Below are positions 1 to 11,810 of a stretch of DNA of 64,000 nt, piece by piece (the stretch's first letter is position 1; every line of letters starts with the position of its first letter). The notes under the pieces are model-generated. The model made no database searches and was not told where the DNA came from. It was given only the letters and a program-made list of their open reading frames with translations. Made by a program: the position numbers and the translations under genes. This stretch comes from Circinella minor (lineage: Eukaryota > Mucoromycota > Mucoromycetes > Mucorales > Lichtheimiaceae): positions 1 to 64,000 of the forward strand of contig JAEPRB010000047.1 of assembly GCA_016758965.1 (NCBI GenBank), in the 5' to 3' direction.

Positions 1-453
1 AAAAAAAATTACATCATCAGGCTTAATGGATTTGAATGTGTTTAATTGGTTGCTGAGCAAGAAAGCAGCAGAAATAAGTAGCAGCCAATGGGGATTGAGG
101 TTTAGAGGCGCACAATTCAAGTTTTCGTCGGCGAATCATTCAGGAGTTCCAAAAAAAATTATAACATAGTATATTTCTTTTTATGATCCCTAAAACAAAA
201 AAAAAAGGGTTTGATTTTTTCGTCTGGGTAACAAGACTTAAACATTACGTCATGAGTAACATGCTGTATCCAAACACACAACAAAAAAAAGTAGTTGCAC
301 AAAGTCTAATGATTTCTCTGTCCTCACTATTCTTGATCCGAGATACGCACTAAATATGAGAATAATAATAAACATAGTTTGTTTGTTTATTTTGTTTTTA
401 ACCTGAATTTTATATAAATAAGAGAGCTTTTTTTTTATGAAAAGAGAATATAT
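1..453. other. Non-coding left edge
   Basis: AT-rich sequence with A and T runs and no convincing coding frame. It holds the 3' flank of the VTC1-like gene that lies to its right on the minus strand. A possible alternative last exon of that gene (positions 398-402) falls here. Nothing else is recognised. Confidence 0.6.
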
Positions 454-876
454 TTACTTACAATAATAGTTAGTGATCATCGCCAGTGCCAAAAATATAC
501 ATAAAAAAGTAGGACCCATTCGATCATCATAAAATGTAGTATTGGTATTGGATGATATTTCTCGTTTACGAATTTTATATGCACGCAAATGAAACTTATA
601 CAATGAATATAACATCACCAATAAGGCTGTGGAAAGAAATAGAACGGCAGAAATACGACTAACACGATCAACACCAAAATTAAACAATCCAATTGCAAAT
701 CCAACAAGAACAATTGTAAAGTTTAACCATGATAAAAATGTTCGTTCATTTGCAAAAAATACTTTGGGTTCAACACGTATTGGTATTGGAACTGGTTTGT
801 TTACACTAGGACCTGATATGGGTGGTTCTTGTTCTTCTGCTATTGGTGGTGGTATATCTGTTGAACTTGATGCCAT
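454..876 (-). CDS. VTC1: Vacuolar transporter chaperone subunit 1 (VTC1-like, DUF202)
   Basis: Small integral membrane subunit of the VTC complex, which makes inorganic polyphosphate and moves it into the vacuole or acidocalcisomes. The 140-residue frame has an N-terminal proline-rich tail, then the family block KVFFANERTFLSWLNF (about residues 39-54), followed by three hydrophobic segments (about 52-70, 76-95, 120-137) and the motif YDDRMGPTFLC. Length and order match fungal Vtc1 (about 130 aa). The start is the Met of MASSSTD; an upstream in-frame Met adds 15 residues and looks like leader. The end overlaps a perfect donor (GTAAGT at 456-461). Splicing to the AG at 403-404 would end the protein in ...YYC instead of ...YYCK, so either model is nearly identical. 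The identity is secure; the last codon is not. Confidence 0.9.
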   Translation of the reverse strand: MASSSTDIPPPIAEEQEPPISGPSVNKPVPIPIRVEPKVFFANERTFLSWLNFTIVLVGFAIGLFNFGVDRVSRISAVLFLSTALLVMLYSLYKFHLRAYKIRKREISSNTNTTFYDDRMGPTFLCIFLALAMITNYYCK

Positions 877-1826
877 AATAATACATACATAAATGGTGAG
901 GGTCTTTTTTTTTGTAAACAAGTATTAAAAAAAATGACGGAATGGATCACAAAAAAAAGCTTTATATATGTGTAATCGGTGACTTTTGATTATTTCTTTT
1001 TTTTTTTTTTTTGAAAATCATATTCAATTTTTAAAATTGTCCGAATCATGATAAATCAAACTGGAACACAAACTCGAGTAATATACGATGATGGTTAATG
1101 ATTAGTGTACTGGTTTTGGATAATATTATTTAGAATAGACTTTAGACGAAAAGGGGAGAGCTTATACAGCATGTTGTTTTTGTTTTACTTCGTATTGTAA
1201 CGCCATGTAAAAACACACGTTTGTATTGATTGATTAGAAAAAGTTGATAAACTGTATATTCCTTGAATGCAAGTTTAAATGGCTGCCCTACAACTCGGAT
1301 TTTTTCTTTTTTAGTTTCTAATAATTCGTCATCAATACATATAGATGTGTTGATCTTTGTGGGGGAGGACTGATTGTTTCTATATAAAAAACGTCATTTT
1401 TTTTCAATGTTTTACAAAACCCACAACTATGATAGTTTTTCTTTTAACCTAGTTTGGGGCGAAAGTAAAGGGAGAAGAAAAATTTAAACAGCACACGTTC
1501 TATTATTTTTACCACGTTTTGTTTGTCAACAATAAAAATTTCTGTTACAATTTTTAGCGCCATCAGTATAATACAATGAATATATGGAATAACGCACGGT
1601 TCAGATATTAGTTGGAAGGAGATTAAAAACGCCGCATTATAGTTGTTATTATATACTTGTAGCGAAAATATTTCAGCCTAGCATAATTTTATAAGTTTCG
1701 TATAAATCACGTATAACGAACAATTTTCTAAATAGCTTCAATTCTTGTCATTATAAAATATAAATTAATTAATTGATTGATCAATCTATACAATTTACAC
1801 GAAATAAAACAGAAATATTGATTTTA
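877..1826. other. Intergenic, no gene seen
   Basis: Upstream region of VTC1 (minus) and of the small ORF to the right (plus), so it should hold two divergent promoters. It is AT-rich with several T runs. No transfer RNA or conserved frame was found. Confidence 0.5.
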
Positions 1827-2045
1827 ATGCTTGATCCCCGCATGCCCTCTTTACATACCGCCTTCTTCAACAACAACGACAACGACAACAGCACATCGCG
1901 ATTCCGGCAAAATACCTTTGCGGATCGCGGTGTGTTCATTCCTACCACCCGCAGAAATTCTACACTTTCCTCTTCAACATCATCAACAACCGAACAACGC
2001 GCTGGTCGCAAAAAGAAGGGGAAAGTAACTTCTACTAGAAAATAG
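1827..2045 (+). CDS. Small basic hypothetical protein (72 aa)
   Basis: An intronless frame that I do not recognise. It starts MLDPRMPSLHTAFF and runs through an N/D-rich stretch, then a block ADRGVFIPTTRRNS, a Ser/Thr tract and a strongly basic C-terminus (GRKKKGKVTSTRK). The base composition is clearly more GC-rich and codon-like than the flanks, and a T-run with a polyadenylation-like AATAAA context follows the stop. RRNS is a possible PKA-type phosphorylation site (inference). An upstream in-frame Met at 1773 is less likely because the intervening residues look like leader sequence. It could be a real small protein or a chance frame. Confidence 0.45.
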   Translation: MLDPRMPSLHTAFFNNNDNDNSTSRFRQNTFADRGVFIPTTRRNSTLSSSTSSTTEQRAGRKKKGKVTSTRK

Positions 2046-4989
2046 TTTTTTTTTTTTGGCATATCATTGTTTTTTTTTTCTATATATATTATAACTATAA
2101 TAAAGTTTAATAAATATTTATCAAATACACATACTTAAGTATTGATTTTCATTGGGTCTGCTTGGTACACAAACTTTGATACACAAACTATCTATAAAAG
2201 GAAATATCTGCGCTGAGAAAGAAATCTATTTCCCAAATGTCCCAAATGTCCCAAATGTCCCAGAGGTTTCCCATGGTGATTACTATCACAATACGTACCT
2301 AGAAGAATTCATAAAAAAAACTAACTTGTTGATTTGGTTGGTTGTAGTCTAAAAGGACGAAAAAAAAAATTCAGCGCTCATGAGGAGTATATCCATTTGC
2401 AGCTTGAACTTACGTTTCGATATAACACATATTACGAAGTTGTTTGTCTATAAATGTTAGATACCACTTAAACTTTATCCTGTTGTACATCCTAATCTGA
2501 CGGATTTCAGTATAATTTCCATTTTAACCCGTTTGATCGTTGGTCTTGTTTGAATAACTTAGTAAATACATTTTTCTTCCCAGTAAAAATAGTAACTGGG
2601 AAAGAAAGACACTTTCACCTTTCAAATCATCAAAATAAAAAGTAAAATATGGCAGTATGATATGAACCATCTTTTAGGCCATCTGGTCCTACTTTCTTAA
2701 TAATAAAATATAGTCGATTAGCACTAAAGAAATAATAATACTAATTCATGTATAAGTGAAGGCAAAAACAGTTCGCTCGCAGCTGTGTCCAGGCAACGAA
2801 AAGTCAAATAGACTTTTCACCACTTGAAGAGAGCCTTTGTCGGATCATAGGATAGATACCAAAGCGTAGCAGAACTGTTCATGGCAGTGAGTGGCAGTGA
2901 GTGGCGATGCCTTACAAAGTCCTTCGGTAAAGCGAGTCACCTTTGTCGTCTTTTTGATTTTCCCAGTAAATTAAATAAACATAATACTTAGCTTGAATCT
3001 GCAAAGACAATTTGCTCTTTTACAAACTTGGGTTGAGATAAAAAAAAAGCGTCGTTTTAGTACTGCGGCCCGTAATTCAAAGAATCTCTTGTCATTGAAA
3101 GATTGAAAGAAACGCGACATTATTATGAAGGAAAAATGTTATGAACCCATATAAAAAAAAGCTCAAAGAGCAAACCTGTAGCGTGGGGGGTTTTTTTGTG
3201 CATAGAGGAAAAAAAGCTGGTTTCTGCTATGACTTATTAAATTTGTATATATAATGATCTGGGTTTCTTTTCTTTGTTTGGTGCCTCATAGGTACACAGT
3301 TTACCAAGCTAATGGTCGTTGCTTCTGGCGTTTGTTAGTTTTATACTTGATCCTGGATCTACCAATACAAATGTAGGAATATAACTTACGAGTTATGTAC
3401 AACTATTATTACTAGGTATTGTATATTAAAAAAATATATAATAGTTAGATTCAAATGTTTGACAACCATACACTTGAATTCTTCCACTGCACACGCTGTT
3501 CAGAATTTTCAAATTTTTAATTAATTGTGTCTGCGTTAGCTTAAACAATCTCTTATATTCTTGAGCATTTATCGGCTAATATACATATTCCAGGTCGATC
3601 ATGAGAAAAAATAAAGGTGTCAGTGCTTGATATATCAATAGTATTTGCAACTCTATGTTCATCAATAAGTCTGTACATCAACGATAAATCCCACACTATT
3701 CATAGCTATAGTTTTGGCCCATCTATTTTAACAAAGTCACTGTGATTTTTTTTTTTTTAAAAAAAAACTCATTCAGTTAAAAAAAGCATACCATAGAGAG
3801 AAAGATAATTCTATAGAAAAAAAATTACCTAATTACTAGGTAGTGTGCGTTACTTATTTCTTTGAACCAACAATACAGTATATAATGTTTTAATTCGATG
3901 ATCGATATGTGCGGACAATGACACGAATGCAAACATGGTCACTTAACACTATAATGGCTGGTTTCTATTTCGTAGTATATAAAATATTGGATCAAAAATA
4001 AGCGATAAACAGTTGATAAATACCGATAATTTCCTGCTTGGAACTTTTTTCTCATGACATCCTTTTTCTTTGAAAGATAACAAAAACGGTACATATACTT
4101 TTTCATAATTAGGAAGAAATGATATCTGCTCGCTTCTGAGTTCTGGTTACATGAACATGAGTATGTAAAGCTAGAACTAAAGAGAGAAAAGCCAGAGAAA
4201 GACCGCGACAATAATTGTAACTTTTTTCCAACTCTTCTATATGTATACCATACGTGTCAGTATGTGACATGTGTCTCTTTATCCGTCTAACCACGTCTTA
4301 CGTTTCAACTATGATAATACTTCCCAAAGAATGTCGTCATTTAATCATGAGCACTAATATTAGTTATAAAACGAAACTTGTTGTCAAAATAAATATATGT
4401 TGTTATAATAGATTTGTCATTTGTTACGTGCGTACAGTAAAATATCATAATAAAAAAATGAAAATTTGTTATGCGAGGTTGTTTACAATGAAAATAAAAA
4501 CAAAATAAAGTATCTTCTTCTCCGGTATTATTAGTTATAAAAAGCAACAATGCCACGACCTTTCTAAGTAATACGTATAGATAATATTATCAATCAATTT
4601 AATTGTGTCAACAATTATTATGTACAAGAAGGCTAACAAGCAGTAAAAATAAAATGAAACAGATAAAGCAAACATTAATAATAAACTTACTCTAACATTT
4701 CATCAATGTATTTTTTTCGACGTGTGATGACAATAATCCACTCGTGTGGCACATTTTCTAAATCTAGAGTATATATAAATAGATGGTATTACTTTATGCG
4801 ATCACATTAATGGAACTACTGCCTGGGGAAATTGCGTGTAACATGAAAACGCAGTAAGGAGACAAAACAAAGGAAATCTTAAGAAAGGATCAATAATACA
4901 GGCACCACACCGTTCATTACGTGTTGCTTAGGCAATTTCCCATGACTGATTGAACCTCGTTTAAATAAAACAGGAATGATATAGTTGTT

Positions 4990-5025
<36 letters not shown>

Positions 5026-6069
5026 ATTAGTGAATACAAGTTATCCTCAACGACACGTAATGGAATAAAAAAAACTCGTTTGTAACAGATAGATAGATAG
5101 ATAGAAACAACTGTATTACACTAAATCAGATTAACTTATAAAATGCAGTAAAAAAAACCCGCATCATATTTTTGCTGTACGTACCCGGACTTATCTTTAT
5201 GTATAAATATGACCCCTACCCCTAAGAAAAAGTAGTATAATTTAAGAAAAATTATTTATCGTTTTCCACTTACCTTACTTATTATCAAACACAAATTGGG
5301 TCATTTATATATTTTTGTCTCAAACCTGAATATTTATATTTTATAGCAATAGTACGATAGTCTATAGTTTGATGAATCAGCTGTAAGAGGAGTAATGAAG
5401 ATGAATAAACCGGGAGGGCGTGGTTCACTCTTCTCACCCCGAAATAAGTTCATTGTTAAATGCAATAATATGTATATTCAAGCTTCTCAACAGAAAACAA
5501 CTTTAGTGAAAAAGGCAAGTGACCGTGAGGCATAGTATCGCCATAGGAAGTTTGATAAACAATAATAAATAATTTACACATTTTGTTACATGGAAACAGG
5601 GGTGAGGAAAACAGTTTACCTAATTTTTTTTAAATCATGTGGTCAGTGCTTATTTGCATTGAACTTGGTTGTTGTATGCAGGTTATCGCATTTATTATAT
5701 AATAAAATATCGAATGACGAATTCGTACCATATAGGTTTATAATAACGGAACTAAAGTATTTTGAAAAGAAGAAAAAAATATTATATTTTTCCAACAACA
5801 ATTATCACGAATATGGATAGTAATATGTAAAAAAAAATCATATGCTATCTTTTCTAGGAGAAAATTAGAGTAAAAAACACGAGCAGGATTCTTATACCGC
5901 GGTAATTCAAAATGTAATTTTCAAAAACCCAGCCCTTTAAACGCTTCTTTATTAAGAAAGAGAGTGTGGAAAAAAAAAAAAAGAAACCCCACTTAAAAAA
6001 AAATACACGTACTTTTCCTTTTTCTTTTCTTCTTCTTTTTATTTTTTTTTTACTCGGTTAATAATAATA
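2046..6069. other. 4-kb intergenic stretch
   Basis: Mostly AT-rich and without a credible coding frame on either strand. It contains a three-copy tandem repeat of CCCAAATGT near 2232, a perfect 8-bp hairpin (arms 2577-2584 and 2595-2602), a GC-richer island at 2765-2960 listed separately, a run of about 28 A near 5000, and GATA repeats near 5088. The right end is the PIS1 promoter, which carries T/C-rich tracts just before its ATG. Confidence 0.5.
2765..2960. other. GC-richer island with hairpins, unknown
   Basis: A local composition island in AT-rich surroundings. It has a perfect hairpin (GAAAAGTC at 2798-2805, loop AAATA, GACTTTTC at 2811-2818), a direct repeat of GGCAGTGAGT near 2883, and possible longer pairing between ACAAAG and CTTTGT at the right end. 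It could be a structured RNA gene, but I match it to no known family (not U1, U2, U4, U5, U6, SRP or tRNA by eye). Confidence 0.25.
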
Positions 6070-7435
6070 ATGAGTAAAATTCAAAAACGATCCCAACTTC
6101 AATATACCGATAATGTATTCCTTTTTGTACCAAACCTCATTGGTAAAGTTATTACTTTTCTTTTTGTTTTTATTCTTTCATATGATTATTATTTTTTTAA
6201 TATTGGGAATTAGGGTTGAACACAAAAAAAAAGTTGACGATCATCTAAACTTTAAACTTTTGAAATGGATGAAATGAAAAATGAATAGGTTATACACGTA
6301 TTATATTAGCATCGTTATCTTTATATTATATGAAATGGCACCCTAAAGTATGTGTCACTTTATATTGTATTTCTTGCTTATTGGACGCGGTGGATGGAAA
6401 TGCTGCACGATATTTTGACCAGTGTAAGTTCGGATTATATATATACATATATATATATTCTTCAGGGGCAAGGGGAAACTCTTATTATCAAGGATAGGGA
6501 AAAGTTAATTAGATGGGATGTCATTCATATATCTATATAGGTAGCAAGTTTGGTGCAGTTTTGGATATGGTAACAGACAGGTAAATGTGTAATCTGATTA
6601 CAAGGAATGTTTTTTAAGAGAGATAAAGAAATGGATTAAGTAGTATTGCTTACAAATCATACTCACAAAAAAAATGTAATAATAATAGATGTACAACCAC
6701 TTGTTTACTTTGCTTTTTATCTATACAATACCCCCAATGGACCATTTTGTTTCAATTCTTAGTATCACTCGATTTTAGTTCCCATTATATGCACATGTAT
6801 AGGTAAAAAAAAAAAAAAGAAACTTGAACATTTGGATATATATATATATATATAGTCGAAGGATAAAGGGATATAGATGGAGCAAAAATGGTGCCTTGTC
6901 TGATTAATATAATATTTTTTGCTCATCATGTTTAATTATAAAATCTAGCTCCATGACTGCTGGTTCAACTAGCCACAAAAAGTTATCCGAATCTGATTAC
7001 AAATTCCTTCATCTTTATTATAACAGCAGCGTAAGTTTTAGAAGAGATTAAGGGGATTTTATATATATATAGTATTCACACATGACTTATTTGACTTTTA
7101 TTTTAGACCGTTTTATTTATTATGTGTGCTGGTAATGAACTTTTCTTTGTTATTCTTTACTTTTTAAAATTCCTTCCAGAACCTAGTGGTAAGTTATCAT
7201 TGTTTGTTTTTTGTTTGAATAACGGAGGATCCCATGATAAAAGAATTGTAAAATCGTTAAAAATTAATTTTATTATCGTTTATTAGAGGCATGGTATTAC
7301 CTTCTTGGTGCTAGTGGTATTATTTGTTTTGCGAAGCAATTTATTAATGTGGTTCAAATTGTTAATGCAAGCAAAGTATTGGCAACTATCGATAAGGAAG
7401 ATCGTCAAAAGGCGTTGAGCGCTAAGGAACAGTAA
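6070..7435 (+). CDS. PIS1: Phosphatidylinositol synthase
   Basis: CDP-diacylglycerol:inositol phosphatidyltransferase of the ER membrane. It makes phosphatidylinositol, the precursor of GPI anchors, phosphoinositides and inositol phosphates. Seven exons (6070-6142, 6289-6423, 6541-6580, 6689-6802, 6949-7030, 7107-7188, 7287-7435) close in phase to 224 aa, the normal length for the family (about 220). The CDP-alcohol phosphotransferase signature D-G-x2-A-R-x8-G-x3-D-x3-D is complete (DAVDGNAARYFDQC joined to SKFGAVLDMVTD across intron 2). It continues with SLDFSSHYMHMY and the Pis1-type C-terminal segment AKQFINVVQ. All introns are canonical GT-AG. Exon 3 is only 40 nt. Very high confidence in family; exon ends were set by phase and homology. 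Confidence 0.95.
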
Positions 7436-7510
7436 AAAAAAAATTAATTCATATATAAATATATAAAAATATAATATCAATAATATCAATAATATACTAG
7501 TTGTAAAAGG

Positions 7511-7547
<37 letters not shown>

Positions 7548-10500
7548 GTGGTCTATTTTTTACTATTTATTTTATCTTTCTCTTTTTCTCTTGTATATAT
7601 AATAATAAAAAGGAAACATATATGTTTATAACAAGAAAAAAGAGAAAAATACTTGAATCCGTTTATTAATGATATATTACTATGATATGGTTAAAAAGAT
7701 TGTATAATGAAAAACGAACAGTTTATAGTAAGAGCGATAACAGATTAACTATCGAAAACTTTAATAATTGTAGATCAGATGCTTTGACGGAACTATAAAA
7801 AAAATGTTGATTATGTGGAATATTCACACGCATTTTTTTTTTTTTCAAATAAACTTTCTAGGTATTTTATGTATATAATAAGTCAGCAATATCTTAGCGA
7901 TTCGCACTGACTACTGTAAACGGATTCCTTAGTTGGGGTTGCAACTTTCTTGTTATGAATGTATATCTTTGTGATAGTGTTAAAGAAATAAAGATCCTTA
8001 ATTTGCAACTAAAGAATAATCTAGATAATTTTTTCGTACTCCACATAATTTATTGTCCTGGTTACCAACTCAACTATATTTCAAAAGCGAGCGCGTCAAA
8101 ATTGAAAGAGCCCAATAGGGGGTTGCTTTCGTCGATTTCAAAAAGAGTATAATTTAAACTACAGAACGAATTAAAATACCTTGTGCATTTAACTGGCCAA
8201 TAAAACAAGCTTTATTATCTTCTTGTGCTGTACCTGCAAAGTGATCTGTGGGATTTTTTTAACTACTTTTTTTTCAATATAGTAAAACTTTCAAGAAAAA
8301 AAACAACGCATAATTAAGTGAACTCATTCAACAGCCAGAACATTAAAATATTATATAACATCAATATTAAAAAGAGCTCGAGAATATAACGCTACTCAAG
8401 AAAAAATCAAAAGAACTAAAAGTAATAAACTTTGGTATATGTACGTAGTATACAAAAAAATATCCATTTTTTCATCAGAAATCCCCAGCAACCAGTCTCC
8501 GACGTCGATTTCACGAAATCGACAAGGAAAATTCATTTTTGAAACCCCTAATAATGTAATTATCCTTTTTATTGGCAGTTTTCTTTGTAAGTTGAGAAAT
8601 TTATAATGCTGAAATGATGATGCTGTCAAATATTATCTCACCTTTGATGATGATACCATCTAAACTTGCATAATGTTTGTGACGTTTCTATATGTAGCAT
8701 TTTCATATGAAAATATGCATCTCGTTAGATGTATCAAGATAAGCTTCCCCCCCCCTCTTTTTTTTTCTCAGGCACATACTATTCTGCATTTTTCTCAAAT
8801 TATATTTTTTATACATAGCACAGGGATCGGAGACATGTATCACCGTAAAAAGTAGTGTTTTATTTATGTCAAAGCGAATGACTATCAAAAAAAATTGCCA
8901 AGTCGACGAGGCCTTCGTCATTTCCTATCTTTGAATCAACTGCTTTTTGATTAAAAAAGCACGTATGTACAGAGTAGTGCTACTAAGACTACATATGCAT
9001 CATGTAAATAATAATGACCGGATTCCGATTCCTTTACACGGACATAATAAATTGTATGCTCATATAATAATTTTTTAAATTAATATGCTGTCATAAATTG
9101 GTTGATTAAAACTTTATAAATATCATTTCTTGTTCTTTTTTTTTTGATACCATAAACAACATAGCCAAAATTTATAAGCAAAATATATCATGTTACTATT
9201 TTAAAACCAAGCCCATTTAATATTCTGCCGTAACAAAAGAAAAAACATCAACAAAAATCTCATAATAAAAAGGAAATATAGTCTATGAAAAGGGAGAAGG
9301 TTAGTGAAACCAATAAGATGATTAGCATATAGGTTTGTGGTGTTTATGTTTTACCATCACCAGTGTTAAATGTCATGGGAAAAGTGAAGAATACTTGTCT
9401 CTATAAAGACTTGTGTTACGTTGAGCATCGACTCTTTACAATAACAAGTATACTTTGCGTCATGTAATTGTAATTTGACACATAATAAGCCTTTTCATTT
9501 TTCAAAAAATACTTTTGATGGACCAAACTAAATAATAATACTGGTTGTATAATAGAACAACTGGCCGATGGGGAATAGTTCCAGTAGTACACTAATCTAA
9601 TCATTACGAAAGTTTAGCCTAATATCAACTTTTATATTACACAATACACATCATACTGGATGTGGTGCCCAGTGCCCAGTCCGATTTTAGTAGATCGATA
9701 AATAGCTTGCGAAAAAGATGGTGACTCACACAATGCCATTTGATACCAATGGGGTTCTTGTTGTCTTTTATAACAGTGTGTTTATAGCATTTCCTCCGCT
9801 TATATATAACGTACGTATTTAAATATACGTATTGTATATACTTTTTTTTATGAGCAAATGTACATTATAATTTAGAGAAATAAATAAATGTCTAATTGAA
9901 TCCACCCTATTTTTATTTTATCTTGTGTACAATCAATGGGCTACATATATACTAGTATCAAGAATTCCTGTTAATTATTATAATTACGTATCAAGAACAC
10001 AAAATAAATGCGAGAGCTCAACAATATTTATGTTTGATCGATGATAATAAATTATTTACTAAAACAAAATGTAAAGACTGGCTTTTTTTTGTGTTAATCT
10101 GATCACTCCTTTTTTATCAATTAAGGGACAATGGTAATGATAGCGTTGACAAAAGTATTCTTATGTAATAATAAAAGATAGTAAGTATAATCATATGCAG
10201 TGTATGTGCATAATATTACATACCGTGTCCATATATGCTAAATTTAACTTTCATTGTCTTTAAGATCTGGCGTTTAATATAATTGCAAGCTTCTGGGCGA
10301 TTACGATATAAATTCCTTTGAGAAATATTACTTTTTTTTTGAAGAAATATATAAGTGATCAAAAGATACGTATAAAAAATTATTAAAGATTCGTACATTT
10401 TATTAATATTTTATGTGCTACCATTTCTTTGTAAAAGAATGATTAAGATGTAATAAACAAAGCGGTTGAGCGACAGGAGCGTACCAATGGACGCCACTTG

Positions 10501-11810
10501 TACATATCTGGTAATAAAAAAAAGATAGTAGCAATAAAATACCTCCTTTTTTTAATGTGTCTCAAACTGATAAGTGTCGAGTAATTAAACAAAAAATGTA
10601 GCAAACCATGGGCTTGTTCTCTTAAAATTTACATCAGTATTATTGTTATTATTATGTTGATTCTTTTTAATATGTTCGTATCCTTTTATAAAGTTTGCTC
10701 TTGGTCTATCTCCATGGTTCCGTTATTTAATATTTAAAAATAAATATAAAGGAAATACAATGAAATCATTGTGATTTGGTATTGGTACCCTGGATGGCGA
10801 TCCCCAGGCCATAATTGACTGTGTTACGTAGTACATTATTCTATCACCTCTCACATTTTAATTATTCATTATTCTGGGTTAGGTTCCTTCTCTCTCCCTC
10901 TCCTTTAATAGCTATTATAATTAGCATGATACTTCACTTAAAAGTTTTTTTTTAGATATTCACTGGTGATATATTATATAGATAAATAGCAACCAAGTAG
11001 AAAGGAAGAAGGAGTTAAAAACGAAAATTTAAATAAAGAGTGTGTACGTAATAAGCACGACATAGAAATTTAAAATAGGGAAAGTAACGTAACAGAACAT
11101 TAATTAATATCAAAGGAATTCGTTCATATATAAAAAAAAATAGGTGTTTTATCAAAGCTTGTCTTCCGGGGGGGGGGTAAAACATTAATTTGGAGAGGAA
11201 AACCAAAATTAGGGCGGACCTTTTAATAAACATGTGATGAACTGTAATGGTAAAAAAAAATCTTTATTTTATTTATTATAATAATGAGGTACATGATGTA
11301 CAGTGGTTAAGCGGCGACTTAAACAACTGGTTTTCTTTACCTATTGATTATTTATTTTATTGTTTCTTTTTTTAAAAAAAGAAAAAGATGAATAAAAAAG
11401 AAGGGATTAGATGGAAATTGTCTATAATTTTGCAAATTATGACTATTAGTATAGCACGAAGAATAAAATTTTAAATGAAAAGCTTTTTCTCTGTGTAACA
11501 CCTGAAAAGTTATTCGTGCTACGCGCGATTAATATTAAAACGAGAAGTTTGAAAGCTTTACCAAATGCAGATTTTCTGTGTAAAAAGTTTAAAGACTACT
11601 AATACTTCTAATAATGTAAACTTATATATTAATGTTTTGCTTAGCTACTTAAATAACTTTCTATATTATAATTATTTTATTGCATATACCTCTTCCTTTT
11701 TATTTTTTATATCCACTTACTTATTATAATTCTTTCCTTTTCACTCCCTTCCTTAAGCAACCTTATTTTATTTTTATCACACTCTTTCTCACATACTAGA
11801 CTAATCTAAT
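7436..11810. other. 4.4-kb gene-free stretch
   Basis: No coding frame that I can defend on either strand. It holds a (TG)n microsatellite of about 30 nt just after PIS1 (near 7516-7546), a C-run at 8750, a G-run at 11170, and many A/T runs. The right end (about 11640-11810) is pyrimidine-rich and is the likely promoter and leader of the RhoGAP gene. Confidence 0.5.
7516..7546. repeat. (TG)n microsatellite
   Basis: An uninterrupted TG dinucleotide array about 80 bases after the PIS1 stop codon, ending in TTGTGG. It is probably in or next to the PIS1 3' untranslated region. Confidence 0.9.

Noticed and set aside
629..892. 87-codon open frame on the plus strand
   Set aside because: It is the antisense shadow of VTC1.
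7955..8629. Two small frames (plus at 7955, minus at 8629) that look slightly coding-like
   Set aside because: No family motif and no way to extend them with splice sites; treated as chance.
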